This document shows positions 53,532 through 62,390 of a DNA stretch of 64,000 bases, one piece after another. Positions within the stretch are counted from its first letter, which is position 1; every line of letters starts with the position of its first letter. The stretch comes from Prevotella sp. UBA2809 (GTDB lineage: Bacteria > Bacteroidota > Bacteroidia > Bacteroidales > Bacteroidaceae), in the NCBI GenBank assembly GCA_002351725.1, contig DEHD01000017.1, positions 9,627 through 73,626 of the forward strand. Reading direction: 5' to 3'. The notes under the pieces were generated by a model. That model was not told the origin of the DNA and searched no databases. It worked only from the letters and a program-made list of their open reading frames with translations. The translations under genes were made by a program, and so were the position numbers.

Positions 53532-54299
53532 CTATGTTAGGAATTCTGTGTGAGGTGTTGATTCAGGTCTCTCAATGAGATCAATAAGGATGTTGTCGCG
53601 CGTGCCGTTGGCAATGATGACATGTATGCCTGCCGACTGTATGTTGCTGGCCGTGTGGTATTTTGAATGCATACCACCGCGACCGAAAGCACTCTTCTCC
53701 TTTTGGATGTATTTAGAGAGGTCGGTACATGGCGCAACGGTAGGAATCAGTTCCGATGAAGGATCGTCGGGATGACCAGTATAGATACCATCGATATTTG
53801 AGAGTAGAACCAGAGAGTCGGCTTTCATCATCTGAGCGATGAGGCCCGATAGTTCATCGTTATCAGTAAACATCAACTCGGTAACAGATACAGTGTCGTT
53901 CTCGTTTACGATGGGGAGAACGTCGTTCTCCAGCATTACCGTCATACAAGCCTGCTGGTTGCGATATTGCTCTCCTGGTTGAAAGTTCTCTTTCATGGTG
54001 AGCACCTGCCCTACGTGAATGCCGAACTCGCGGAATAAATCGTAGTAAAGACCTACGAGTTTTACCTGACCAACGGCAGAGAACAACTGGCGCTGCTCAA
54101 CCGAATCGAGTGAGTGATCTATGGTAAGCTCGCGTCGGCCACAGGCTACGGCACCTGAAGTTACGAGGATAACCTCAATATTCTGCTTTCGCAACCAAGC
54201 TATCTGATCGACCAACGCTGACATACGGGTGACGTCAAGTTTTCCGTCATCGCGCGTCAGCACATTAGATCCTACTTTGACAACAATTCTTCTTTTCAT
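53532..54299 (-). CDS. proB: Glutamate 5-kinase, short form without PUA domain
   Basis: The 255-residue enzyme contains only the amino-acid kinase fold. The longer E. coli form also carries a C-terminal PUA domain. Motifs are VVKVGSNVLT at the start, VTSGAVACGRREL, the NENDTVSV substrate loop and SNIDGIYTGHP. It phosphorylates glutamate, the first and feedback-controlled step of proline synthesis. It is placed 7 bp before proA and 3 bp after yraN. Confidence 0.95.
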   Translation of the reverse strand: MKRRIVVKVGSNVLTRDDGKLDVTRMSALVDQIAWLRKQNIEVILVTSGAVACGRRELTIDHSLDSVEQRQLFSAVGQVKLVGLYYDLFREFGIHVGQVLTMKENFQPGEQYRNQQACMTVMLENDVLPIVNENDTVSVTELMFTDNDELSGLIAQMMKADSLVLLSNIDGIYTGHPDDPSSELIPTVAPCTDLSKYIQKEKSAFGRGGMHSKYHTASNIQSAGIHVIIANGTRDNILIDLIERPESTPHTEFLT

Positions 54300-54302
54300 C
54301 TT

Positions 54303-54662
54303 CTAATATAATGGTACACCTTTTATGTGATCAATTTTTGGTTCCTGACCTATCATGCCTACTACAGAAATGATATCGAACCTTACATCGCTGTTGATGT
54401 GACGATACTTAATATAGTGGTTGATAGCCAGACGGAGACTCTGTAGCTTGCGATAGTCGACAGCCTCCTCAGGATCCCCATAGAGACAATTCCGGCGAGT
54501 TTTGACTTCAACGAATATCACCTCATTGCCGTCGGTGGCTATGATGTCTATATCGCGCCTACCTGATTTCCAGTCGCGTTCGATAATCTTATAGCCATTA
54601 AGTTGTAGGTACTCTGATGCTTTGTCTTCGCCCCATTTCCCTAACTCATTATGCGCCGCCAT
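54303..54662 (-). CDS. UPF0102/YraN-family nuclease-like protein
   Basis: This 119-residue protein has the restriction-endonuclease-like core typical of YraN: GKWGEDKASEYLQLNGYKI, then DWKSGRRDIDIIATD and IFVEVKTRRN, carrying the acidic and lysine residues of the PD-(D/E)xK fold. It is widely conserved. Its cellular role is not established, and nuclease activity is inferred from the fold only. It is embedded between the acyl-CoA synthetase and proB with gaps of 7 and 3 bp. Confidence 0.9.
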   Translation of the reverse strand: MAAHNELGKWGEDKASEYLQLNGYKIIERDWKSGRRDIDIIATDGNEVIFVEVKTRRNCLYGDPEEAVDYRKLQSLRLAINHYIKYRHINSDVRFDIISVVGMIGQEPKIDHIKGVPLY

Positions 54663-54669
54663 ATGCTAA

Positions 54670-56337
54670 CTATTTCTCCGCATCTTTCTGGCGAATCTCT
54701 ACGCGACGGATCTTACCGCTGATAGTCTTTGGCAGTTCGTCGACAAACTCGATGATGCGTGGATATTTATATGGTGCTGTCTCTTTCTTTACATGCTGCT
54801 GAAGTTCCTTGATAAGGTCGTCACCGGCCTTGTCCTTCCATTCCTTGCCGAGTACAACAGTAGCCTTAACAACCATACCGCGGATATCATCAGGCACACC
54901 TGTGATGGCACACTCTACTACAGCGGGGTGAGTCATCAGGGCGCTCTCTACCTCGAACGGACCGATACGATAGCCCGACGACTTGATAACATCGTCGATA
55001 CGACCTTCGAACCAGTAGTAGCCATCTTCATCGCGCCAAGCCATATCACCTGTGTGATAGATTCCGTCGTGCCATGCCTCGCGGGTCTTCTCCTCATCGC
55101 GATAGTAGCCCTTGAACAGACCGATAGGCTTCTTGTCGCCTACGCGAACCACAATCTCACCCTTCTCACCATCCTCGCAGCTGGTACCGTCGGCACGCAG
55201 CAGGTCGATTTCGTACTGGGCATTGGGGATACCCATAGAACCAGGCTTTGGTGTCATCCAAGGGAAGGTTCCCAGTGTCATGGTGGTCTCGGTCTGACCG
55301 AATCCTTCCATCATCTTTATACCCGTCTTCTCGTAGAACTTGTCGAATACGGCGGGGTTCAAAGCTTCGCCAGCAGTACAGCAGTACTCAAGACTACTCA
55401 GATCGTACTTGCTCAGATCCTCACGAATCATAAAACGATAGATTGTAGGAGGTGCACAGAATGACGTTACCTTATACTTTTCCATCTGGCGCAGCAGGGT
55501 GTCCGCATTAAACTTCTCGTGGTCGAATACAAACACAGTTGCTCCGGCAAACCACTGTCCATAGAACTTACCCCAAACGGCCTTACCCCAACCGGTATCA
55601 GCCACAGTAAGGTGGAGTGAACCCTCGTGCAGATTATGCCAGAACACACCTGTGGTAAGATGACCCATAGCATAGAGGTAGTCGTGAGCTACCATCTTTG
55701 GCTCGCCACTGGTACCAGAGGTGAAGTACATAATCATCGTGTCTTCGTTATTGTTAACGAAGGCTGGACGCTCAAACTTAGGCGCCTTCACTACCTCTGA
55801 CTGATAATCGCGGAAACCATCGGGGATGGGTTTGCCGTGGTCAGTGATGGTAATGTATTGCTTTACCGTAGGACTCTCGGGCATTGCCAGACGAATCTGT
55901 TCGCAAACGTAAGCATCATCAACGCAGATGATTGACTTGATTGAAGCGCGGGTGTTACGATAAACAATATCGTGCTTGGTGAGCATGTGAGTGGCTGGAA
56001 TAACGATGGCTCCAATTTTACAGAGGGCCAACATAACAATCCACCATTCATAACGGCGCTTCAGAATCAGCATTACAGGGTCGCCCTTGCCAATGCCAAT
56101 CGACATCAAGTATGATGCTGCCTGATCACTTTGCTCTTTTAGCTGAGCATAAGTGGCACGTATCTCCTCGCCCTGATCGTTGGTCCAAAGAAGTGCCAAC
56201 TTTTCAGGTGCTTCCTCTGCCCACGCGTCCATGACATCGTAAGCAAAGTTGAAGTTCTCGGGGATGATGAACTCCAAATTCTTATTGTAATCCTCTACAG
56301 AGGTAAACTTAGTCTGTTTTAAAAATCTCTCAATCAT
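54670..56337 (-). CDS. AMP-forming acyl-CoA synthetase
   Basis: The 555-residue ANL-superfamily ligase activates a carboxylic acid to its CoA thioester. The ordered motifs are MYFTSGTSGEPK (P-loop), EGFGQTETT, YHTGDMA, GRIDDVIKSSGYRIGP and the catalytic lysine in KTISGKIRR. The overall pattern resembles acetyl-CoA or medium-chain acyl-CoA synthetases of the ACSM type. It has no signal peptide. A cupin transcription factor gene lies 44 bp upstream across a pyrimidine-rich repeat spacer and may control it. The substrate cannot be fixed from sequence. Confidence 0.88.
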   Translation of the reverse strand: MIERFLKQTKFTSVEDYNKNLEFIIPENFNFAYDVMDAWAEEAPEKLALLWTNDQGEEIRATYAQLKEQSDQAASYLMSIGIGKGDPVMLILKRRYEWWIVMLALCKIGAIVIPATHMLTKHDIVYRNTRASIKSIICVDDAYVCEQIRLAMPESPTVKQYITITDHGKPIPDGFRDYQSEVVKAPKFERPAFVNNNEDTMIMYFTSGTSGEPKMVAHDYLYAMGHLTTGVFWHNLHEGSLHLTVADTGWGKAVWGKFYGQWFAGATVFVFDHEKFNADTLLRQMEKYKVTSFCAPPTIYRFMIREDLSKYDLSSLEYCCTAGEALNPAVFDKFYEKTGIKMMEGFGQTETTMTLGTFPWMTPKPGSMGIPNAQYEIDLLRADGTSCEDGEKGEIVVRVGDKKPIGLFKGYYRDEEKTREAWHDGIYHTGDMAWRDEDGYYWFEGRIDDVIKSSGYRIGPFEVESALMTHPAVVECAITGVPDDIRGMVVKATVVLGKEWKDKAGDDLIKELQQHVKKETAPYKYPRIIEFVDELPKTISGKIRRVEIRQKDAEK

Positions 56338-56381
56338 GTTCTTTCACTTTTTCACCTTTTCACTTTTTCACCTTTTCTCTT

Positions 56382-56939
56382 TTACTCTACTGTGAAGGCT
56401 AGGAACTTAACGGGTTTGTCGCCTACGGCCAGCATGCCGTGGGGCTTTGATGAGTCGAAGTAGATGCTGTCGCCCTCTTCAAGGATGATGGTCTTACCTC
56501 CGATGAAGAGTTCCATCTTACCCTCGAGCACCATGTTGAACTCCTGTCCTGGGTGAGTATTCTTGTAGATGGTACGTGCACCTGGCTTAGGCTCTACGGT
56601 AACAATGAATACATCGGCATTGTGGTTTACGAAACCGCTTACCAGACTCTGATACTTGTAGGCCTTGGTACGCTCTACACTCATTCCTTGACCTTTGCGA
56701 ACCACGAAGTATGACTTCATGTGAGGTGCCTCGGCAAACATCAGCTCCTCAGCGCTTACACCATACTTGTGGGCTATCTTCATCAGGTTAGATATGGTAA
56801 TATCCAACTCGCCCTTTTCTATTTTTTCGTACTTATCGGAACTTATACCGATAGTTTCTGCCATCTCATTTACTGGGATGTCGAGCACGTCGCGCAGTCC
56901 ACGCAAACGCTCACCAATTTGCTTTAATTGCTCGTCCAT
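56382..56939 (-). CDS. XRE-family transcription regulator with C-terminal cupin domain
   Basis: The 185-residue protein has a helix-turn-helix at about 7-65 (GERLRGLRDVLDIPVNEMAE, SSDKYEKIEKGELDITISNL) and a cupin_2 sensor domain at about 100-183 (HPGQEFNMVLEGKMELFIGG, EEGDSIYFDSSKPHGM). This is the SutR/PuuR-like layout, in which a small ligand bound in the cupin alters DNA binding. Its place just before the acyl-CoA synthetase makes that gene the likely target. The ligand is unknown. Confidence 0.9.
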   Translation of the reverse strand: MDEQLKQIGERLRGLRDVLDIPVNEMAETIGISSDKYEKIEKGELDITISNLMKIAHKYGVSAEELMFAEAPHMKSYFVVRKGQGMSVERTKAYKYQSLVSGFVNHNADVFIVTVEPKPGARTIYKNTHPGQEFNMVLEGKMELFIGGKTIILEEGDSIYFDSSKPHGMLAVGDKPVKFLAFTVE

Positions 56940-56953
56940 TTTAATTATGTTAT

Positions 56954-57571
56954 TTATCGTTCATCTACTATTTTATAATTTGAGTATTTCTCCTTTGGGA
57001 ATTCAAAGACGCTATCGTCGATGTTGCCGGCCTGGAAATCGGAGAAGCTGATGGTTGCCCAGAAGATGCTTACTTTTATGCGTAGCTTCTTAGGGTAATA
57101 GTTGCCTGGTGTAAGCAGGGCAATAATCTTCTTCATCTTGACCTTTGCACCTGGTTTTGCCTCAAGGGTTACCTGCAATCCATCGGGATCCTTGGCTATT
57201 GAGTAGTTATAGCTGTCGGGCTCGAACTTGAACATCTGAAGCTTGTCGTTCTTCTTGTTCACTTTAGGGTCGTGAATCTCTACAATGCCTTTCTTTTCTC
57301 GAAGGATGTATTTCACGTCGCCGTTGTTCCACATCTTTGAGTCCTTATACTCCGACTTTGCTTTGTCGCCCTTGTTCCACGATGTTCCTTCTTCCTTATA
57401 TAGGTGAAGAATGTCTATTTTATAATGAAACCGTACTCCTTCTTTTCCATAGATATGATTCCATGCTGTGTTGAATACACGCTTGGCCTGACGGGCATTG
57501 GCTGTTTCTTGTGCTGATGCACTGACCGTCGACAGGATTATTAGGAATAAGAAAAGAAGTCTTTTCATCAT
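56954..57571 (-). CDS. LolA-like exported protein
   Basis: The 205-residue protein has a Sec signal peptide (about 1-20, VSASAQ) and a beta-rich body reminiscent of LolA-like outer-membrane lipoprotein carriers (VRFHYKIDILHLYKEEGTSW, MWNNGDVKYILREKKGIVEI, then VFEFPKEKY at the end). The assignment rests on this general pattern, not on a diagnostic motif. It lies 4 bp after proC and 14 bp before the cupin regulator, within the minus-strand arginine/proline run. A second ATG three bases into the frame (57568) is an alternative start. Confidence 0.65.
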   Translation of the reverse strand: MMKRLLFLFLIILSTVSASAQETANARQAKRVFNTAWNHIYGKEGVRFHYKIDILHLYKEEGTSWNKGDKAKSEYKDSKMWNNGDVKYILREKKGIVEIHDPKVNKKNDKLQMFKFEPDSYNYSIAKDPDGLQVTLEAKPGAKVKMKKIIALLTPGNYYPKKLRIKVSIFWATISFSDFQAGNIDDSVFEFPKEKYSNYKIVDER

Positions 57572-57575
57572 TTAT

Positions 57576-58355
57576 TTACTTCAGTCCAGCTTTGAGTCCA
57601 CGGATAACAGCAGAGGTGAAACCAGCGTGCTCCATCTCGTTGAGACCCTTGATGGTTACACCTCCAGGAGTTGTTACCAGGTCGATAGCTGCCTCAGGGT
57701 GCAGTCCGCTTGCTTCAAGCAGTTCAACAGCTCCCTTCATGGTCTGCATCACGATCTTCTTAGCATCGTCGGCTTTGAAACCTAACTCAACGCCACCCTC
57801 GGCTGCTGCACGTATATAGCGCATAGCATAAGCAATGCCGCAGCTGGCAAGTGTGGTGCCTGCTGCCAGATGTTGTTCGTCGGTGATGAGGGTGTTACCC
57901 ATCTCGTCGAAGATGTCAACAATCTTCTGTGTCTCTTCTTTAGAGGCTCCTACAGGAACAACGAATGTCATCGATGCCATCTCGGCGATAGCTATATTTG
58001 GAATGACAAGGAAGAGTGGGGGGCATTTCTCACCTAACCATCCTTTTATGCTGTCTGATGATACACCAGCAGCAATAACAATAAGTATCTGTTTCTTTGG
58101 ATCGAGTTCGGGCTTGATGTCGGTAAGCACCTTCTCTACCAACCAAGGCTTTACCACAACGCATACTATGTCGGATGTCTCGGCAGCCAACTTGTTGTCG
58201 GTAGTTACGCTTACGCCCATCTTTGAGAACTTCTCTACCACAGCCTGCGATGGATCGCTAACTGTGATATCCTCGTTCTTGAACTGTTGACCTTTTATAA
58301 GTCCTTCAACGGTAGCACCGCCCATGGCGCCTGCTCCAATTACTGATATCTTCAT
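57576..58355 (-). CDS. proC: Pyrroline-5-carboxylate reductase
   Basis: The 259-residue cytoplasmic enzyme carries out the last step of proline synthesis with NAD(P)H. The Rossmann motif ISVIGAGAMGGATVEGL opens the protein. The middle has VVVKPWLVEKVL and FLVIPNIAIAEMAS. The C-terminal P5CR signature is DLVTTPGGVTIKGL. It follows argD by 35 bp and links the proline branch to the argGCD cluster, since glutamate semialdehyde is shared between the pathways. Confidence 0.95.
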   Translation of the reverse strand: MKISVIGAGAMGGATVEGLIKGQQFKNEDITVSDPSQAVVEKFSKMGVSVTTDNKLAAETSDIVCVVVKPWLVEKVLTDIKPELDPKKQILIVIAAGVSSDSIKGWLGEKCPPLFLVIPNIAIAEMASMTFVVPVGASKEETQKIVDIFDEMGNTLITDEQHLAAGTTLASCGIAYAMRYIRAAAEGGVELGFKADDAKKIVMQTMKGAVELLEASGLHPEAAIDLVTTPGGVTIKGLNEMEHAGFTSAVIRGLKAGLK

Positions 58356-58390
58356 GTCTATATATGTTCTTATGTTTCCTTATCAAAATA

Positions 58391-59530
58391 TCAATCCTCT
58401 TCGGGTTGAACTCTTATCAGTCTCTCGATGAAATCATCGGCTTCTGCCTTTGTGAGACAAAGTGGTGGCAGCAGGCGCAGGATGTCCTGACCGGCACAAC
58501 CGGTAAAGCAGTGCTCATGCTTGATAAGAGGTTTACGAACCATTCTGTGTGGCATGTCGAGTTCGATGCCAATCATAAGTCCGCGACCGCGTACCTCCTT
58601 TATGTGTGAACTGCCGATGTTACGGATACCTTCCATGAGATAGTCACCTACCACGCGGGCATTCTCAACCAGTCCTTCGTCCTCGAAAACGTCGAGTGTT
58701 GCCAGTGCTGCAGCACAAGCCAGGTGGTTTCCGCCAAAGGTTGTACCTAACTGACCATATACAGGCTCAAACTCAGGTGAGATAAGAACACCACCCATAG
58801 GGAATCCGTTAGCGATACCCTTGGCAACGGTAATGATATCTGGTTTGATGCCCAACCACTGGTGAGCAAAGAATTTTCCGCTTCTACCATAACCGCACTG
58901 AATCTCATCGCAGATGAGCACAGCACCGTAGCGCTTACAAGCGTAAGCAAGACCTCGTGCAAACTCTGGTGTGGCCATCTGAATACCGCCAACACCCTGG
59001 ATGCACTCAAGTATAACGGCTGCTACGCCACCTTTCGACAACTCGCGTACCCATGGCTCAAGGTCGTTAAGAGGTAGGAAGCGCACGTGATGGTTATCGT
59101 TGATAGGTGCCACAATCTTAGGATTGTTGGTAACCTCGACAGCCAGTGATGTACGTCCGTGGAATGCCTTCTCGCATGACAGTACACGAGTGTTACCCGT
59201 CTTGAACGATGCGAGCTTAAGTGCATTCTCGTTAGCCTCGGCACCCGAGTTGATCAGGAACAGCTGATAGTCGTCGTATCCGGAAATCTTTCCAAGACGC
59301 TCGGCTAACTGAACCTGTAACTTGTTGATAACAGAATTAGAGTAGAAACCAATGTTCTGGAGTTGCTCTGTTACCTTACTGATATAATGGGGATGAGAGT
59401 GACCGATGCTGATAACGGCATGCCCACCATAAAGGTCGAGATACTCCTGACCTTTGTCGTCCCACACTTTACAACCTTTGCCCTTTACGATGTTAACATC
59501 GAAGAGTGGATAAACGTCGAATAATTTCAT
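58391..59530 (-). CDS. argD: N-acyl-ornithine aminotransferase
   Basis: The 379-residue class III PLP aminotransferase converts N-acetyl or N-succinyl glutamate semialdehyde to the acyl-ornithine. It contains YLDLYGGHAVISIGHSHP, INSGAEANENALKLA, FHGRTSLAVEVT, DEIQCGYGRSG and the PLP-lysine motif TVAKGIANGFPMGG. The start is preceded by a strong Shine-Dalgarno (GGAGGAG), uncommon in this window. It is followed by proC and preceded 21 bp upstream by argC. In Bacteroidetes the acyl group is often succinyl. Confidence 0.94.
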   Translation of the reverse strand: MKLFDVYPLFDVNIVKGKGCKVWDDKGQEYLDLYGGHAVISIGHSHPHYISKVTEQLQNIGFYSNSVINKLQVQLAERLGKISGYDDYQLFLINSGAEANENALKLASFKTGNTRVLSCEKAFHGRTSLAVEVTNNPKIVAPINDNHHVRFLPLNDLEPWVRELSKGGVAAVILECIQGVGGIQMATPEFARGLAYACKRYGAVLICDEIQCGYGRSGKFFAHQWLGIKPDIITVAKGIANGFPMGGVLISPEFEPVYGQLGTTFGGNHLACAAALATLDVFEDEGLVENARVVGDYLMEGIRNIGSSHIKEVRGRGLMIGIELDMPHRMVRKPLIKHEHCFTGCAGQDILRLLPPLCLTKAEADDFIERLIRVQPEED

Positions 59531-59550
59531 ATCGTCTCCTCCTTGATTAT

Positions 59551-60516
59551 TTAGAAAGCAGATGCTTTCAGTTTGAGTCCGGCAGTCTCGTCGATGCCGA
59601 ACATAATATTCATGTTTTGAACAGCCTGACCAACAGCTCCCTTCAACAGGTTGTCGATGGCAGAGGTTACCAGCAGCTTATTGCCGTATTTCTCTACATG
59701 TACCAACGCCTTGTTGGTGTTTACTACTTGCTTCAGGTCTATCGACTTGTCGCTGTAGTGGGTGAAGGCTGCATCTTTATAGAAGTCTTTGTAAGCCTCA
59801 ATCACATCCTCTACTGGAGCGGGAGTCTTGATTACTGCTGTGCAGAAGATGCCGCGAGCAAAGTCACCACGATAGGGGATGAAATCAATATCTGCATCGA
59901 GATAACCCTGCACTTGCTTCAGACTCTGACGAATCTCTGCTATGTGCTGATGCTGGAAGGGCTTGTAGATGCTCAGGTTGTTGTTACGCCACGAGAAGTG
60001 GGTTGTGGCACCTGGTTTCTGACCAGCACCAGTAGAACCTGTTATGGCATTAACAGCCACATCCTCTTTCAGAATGTTAAGATAGGCAGCTGGTAGCAAT
60101 GCCACCTGTATGCAAGTGGCAAAACATCCTGGATTAGCCACGTGCTGAGCCTTCATAATTTCTTCCTTGTTAATCTCTGGAAGACCATATACGTAGTCGT
60201 GATCGCCCTTTATGCGGAAGTCCTGAGCAAGGTCGATGATTTTTACGTTCTCAGGGATGGTGTGCTCCTTGAGGAATGCCTCGCTCTTGCCATGTCCGAA
60301 GCAGAAGAATACCACATCTACCTTGTCGAAAGGCATCTCGTCGGTAAACTTCAGATCAGTATCACCAATCAAACCTTCATGCACATCTGATACCAGATTA
60401 CCAGCATTACTCTCTGAGTTGGCAAACACGATCTCCGCCTCAGGATGGTTTAGCAGCAGACGGATAAGCTCTCCGCCTGTATAACCTGCTGCACCTAATA
60501 TTCCTATTTTTATCAT
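59551..60516 (-). CDS. argC: N-acyl-gamma-glutamyl-phosphate reductase
   Basis: The 321-residue enzyme reduces the acyl-glutamyl phosphate to the semialdehyde with NADPH. The Rossmann start is IGILGAAGYTGGELIRLLL, the catalytic cysteine is in NPGCFATCIQ, and TGSTGAGQKPGATTHFS and FIPYRGDFARGI follow. This is the shorter type-1 form. Its ATG overlaps the argG stop by 4 bp, so the two are translationally coupled. Confidence 0.95.
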   Translation of the reverse strand: MIKIGILGAAGYTGGELIRLLLNHPEAEIVFANSESNAGNLVSDVHEGLIGDTDLKFTDEMPFDKVDVVFFCFGHGKSEAFLKEHTIPENVKIIDLAQDFRIKGDHDYVYGLPEINKEEIMKAQHVANPGCFATCIQVALLPAAYLNILKEDVAVNAITGSTGAGQKPGATTHFSWRNNNLSIYKPFQHQHIAEIRQSLKQVQGYLDADIDFIPYRGDFARGIFCTAVIKTPAPVEDVIEAYKDFYKDAAFTHYSDKSIDLKQVVNTNKALVHVEKYGNKLLVTSAIDNLLKGAVGQAVQNMNIMFGIDETAGLKLKASAF

Positions 60517-61715
60517 CTTTTCTCGTCTTTATGGATACCGTAGTAAACACGAAGTGGGGTAGAGCTAACCTTAATGAAGCCCTTTGCCTCGTCGGCAGTC
60601 CAACCTGTCTGAGTTTCTCCATACTCGCCAAGCTTGCTCTTGGTCAGGTCATTGGCAGAGTCGATACCTACAGTCTCGAATCCATAAGGACGGAGCTTAA
60701 GTATTGCTGTACCTGTTACGTTGCGCTGGCTGCTGGTGAGCATTGCCTCGATATCTGGCATTACTGGCTCCAGATACTGGCTCTCGTGCAGGAACATTCC
60801 GTACCAGTTGGCTACCTGGTCCTTCCAGTACTGCTGCCACTTAGAGAGTGTAGACTTCTCAAGAAGTCGGTGTGCCTCGATAATCAGCTTAGGAGCTGCT
60901 GCCTCGAAACCTACGCGACCCTTGATGCCGATGATTGTGTCGCCAACGTTGGCATCGCGACCGATAGCGTAAGATGCACCAATCTCCTCGATTTTCTGGA
61001 TGGCCTTAACCTTATCGTCGAAATTCTCGTCGTTAACAGCTACTATCTCACCCTTGTCGAAAGTAATCTTCAGTGTAGCCTCCTGCTCAGGAGCGGTGAC
61101 GTGCTTAAGGTAAGCCTCCTCGGGTAGCCCCTGTGTTGGGTCGAGCAGCTCACCACCGCAGATAGATGTACCCCAGATACCTACGTTGTAAGAGTACTTA
61201 AGCTTGGTGAAGTCAGCAAAGAAACCATGCTCGTTCAGATAGTCAACCTCCTCTTTGCGGGTAAGCTTCTTATCACGGGTAAGGGTGATAATCTCTACGC
61301 CTGGAGCCATAACCAGGAAGGTCATGTCGAAGCGGATCTGGTCGTTACCAGCACCTGTTGAACCGTGTGCGATGGCGTCGGCACCAATCTCCTTGGCGTA
61401 ACGGGCAATGGCGATGGCCTGGAAAATACGCTCGCTCGATACAGAAATAGGATAGCAGTTGTTACGTAGAACGTTTCCGAAGATCATATACTTCAGAGAC
61501 TTCTCGTAATATTCATGTGTAACATCGAGTGTAACGTATGCCTTTGCGCCAAGCTTAAAGGCATTCTCCTCGTTCTTTTTCAACTGCTCATCGCTGAATC
61601 CACCAGTATTAGCACAGGCTGCATATACATCCCAGCCGTCCTGGGTGAGTTTCATAACTGTATAAGAGGTGTCGAGTCCTCCTGAAAATGCGACTACTAC
61701 TTTCTTGTTTGCCAT
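60513..61715 (-). CDS. argG: Argininosuccinate synthase
   Basis: The 400-residue enzyme joins citrulline and aspartate using ATP. The PP-loop motif VVAFSGGLDTSYTVMKL is at the N-terminus. AIAHGSTGAGNDQIRFD and the GIWGTSICGGELLDP segment are further family marks. It follows the GNAT gene after 57 bp, a spacer made of T-rich repeats (on the coding strand AAGGTAAAAAGGTGAAAAG-like), and overlaps argC. Confidence 0.96.
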   Translation of the reverse strand: MANKKVVVAFSGGLDTSYTVMKLTQDGWDVYAACANTGGFSDEQLKKNEENAFKLGAKAYVTLDVTHEYYEKSLKYMIFGNVLRNNCYPISVSSERIFQAIAIARYAKEIGADAIAHGSTGAGNDQIRFDMTFLVMAPGVEIITLTRDKKLTRKEEVDYLNEHGFFADFTKLKYSYNVGIWGTSICGGELLDPTQGLPEEAYLKHVTAPEQEATLKITFDKGEIVAVNDENFDDKVKAIQKIEEIGASYAIGRDANVGDTIIGIKGRVGFEAAAPKLIIEAHRLLEKSTLSKWQQYWKDQVANWYGMFLHESQYLEPVMPDIEAMLTSSQRNVTGTAILKLRPYGFETVGIDSANDLTKSKLGEYGETQTGWTADEAKGFIKVSSTPLRVYYGIHKDEKR

Positions 61716-61772
61716 ATCTTTGTTACTTTTTACTTTTTTACTATTTTATCTTTTCACCTTTTTACCTTTATA

Positions 61773-62390
61773 TCAGTCTTTGTCTCCGTCAATCTTGCGT
61801 ATACGCTCCAGAACCTCGTCCGAGATTTTTGCTGGCAGATGCTCTGTTGGGTCGTATAGCATAGCTGTACAGATACAGTACTTGCGACCAGTGCGATGCA
61901 GCACATCTACATTGCAGCATCCCTCGCAACCTTTCCAGAAGGCCTCGTCGTCAGTAAGATCAGCAAAGGTTACAGGCTGATAGCCCAAAGCTGTGTTCAT
62001 CGCCATTACTGCAGCACCACTTGTCAGTGAGAATATCTTGGCGTGTGGCCAGCGTGTGCGGGCCAGAGTAAACGTCATATCCTTGATGCGCTTGGCAATA
62101 TGCTTACCTCTGAAGTCGGGATGTACTATCAAACCTGAGGTTGTAACGTATTGCTGATTCTCCCATGTCTCGATATAGCTAAAACCGGCAAACCTGCCAT
62201 TTTTTGTAAGAGCGATGACGGCCTTAGCCTCCATCATCTTCTTTGCAAGATATTCGTGGGTACGCTTGGCTATACCAGTACCACGCACCTTCGCTGCTTC
62301 GGCAATGGTGTCGAGAATAGTGTCAACGTATTCCTCGTGCTCAGGACCTGCTACCAAGACTTCAATTTCTTCTTCCATTTCTGTTTTCAT
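61773..62390 (-). CDS. GNAT-family acyltransferase with C-terminal cysteine cluster, arginine operon
   Basis: The 205-residue protein has a GNAT core (about 8-145). Strand beta-4 and the CoA loop read TSGLIVHPDFRGKHIAKRI (RGKHIA being the Q/RxxGxG/A motif), then MAMNTALGYQPV. After it come five cysteines: C155, C158, C159, C172 and C174 (CEGCCN and YCICT), a pattern that suggests a metal site. It starts at the last base of the argR stop (TAATG) and precedes argG, so a role in the pathway is likely. One candidate is the N-acylation of glutamate (the missing first step), but this is inference. Confidence 0.82.
   Translation of the reverse strand: MKTEMEEEIEVLVAGPEHEEYVDTILDTIAEAAKVRGTGIAKRTHEYLAKKMMEAKAVIALTKNGRFAGFSYIETWENQQYVTTSGLIVHPDFRGKHIAKRIKDMTFTLARTRWPHAKIFSLTSGAAVMAMNTALGYQPVTFADLTDDEAFWKGCEGCCNVDVLHRTGRKYCICTAMLYDPTEHLPAKISDEVLERIRKIDGDKD

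Noticed and set aside
54793..55464. 223-residue plus-strand frame
   Set aside because: It lies antisense within the acyl-CoA synthetase gene, which has complete ANL motifs in order.
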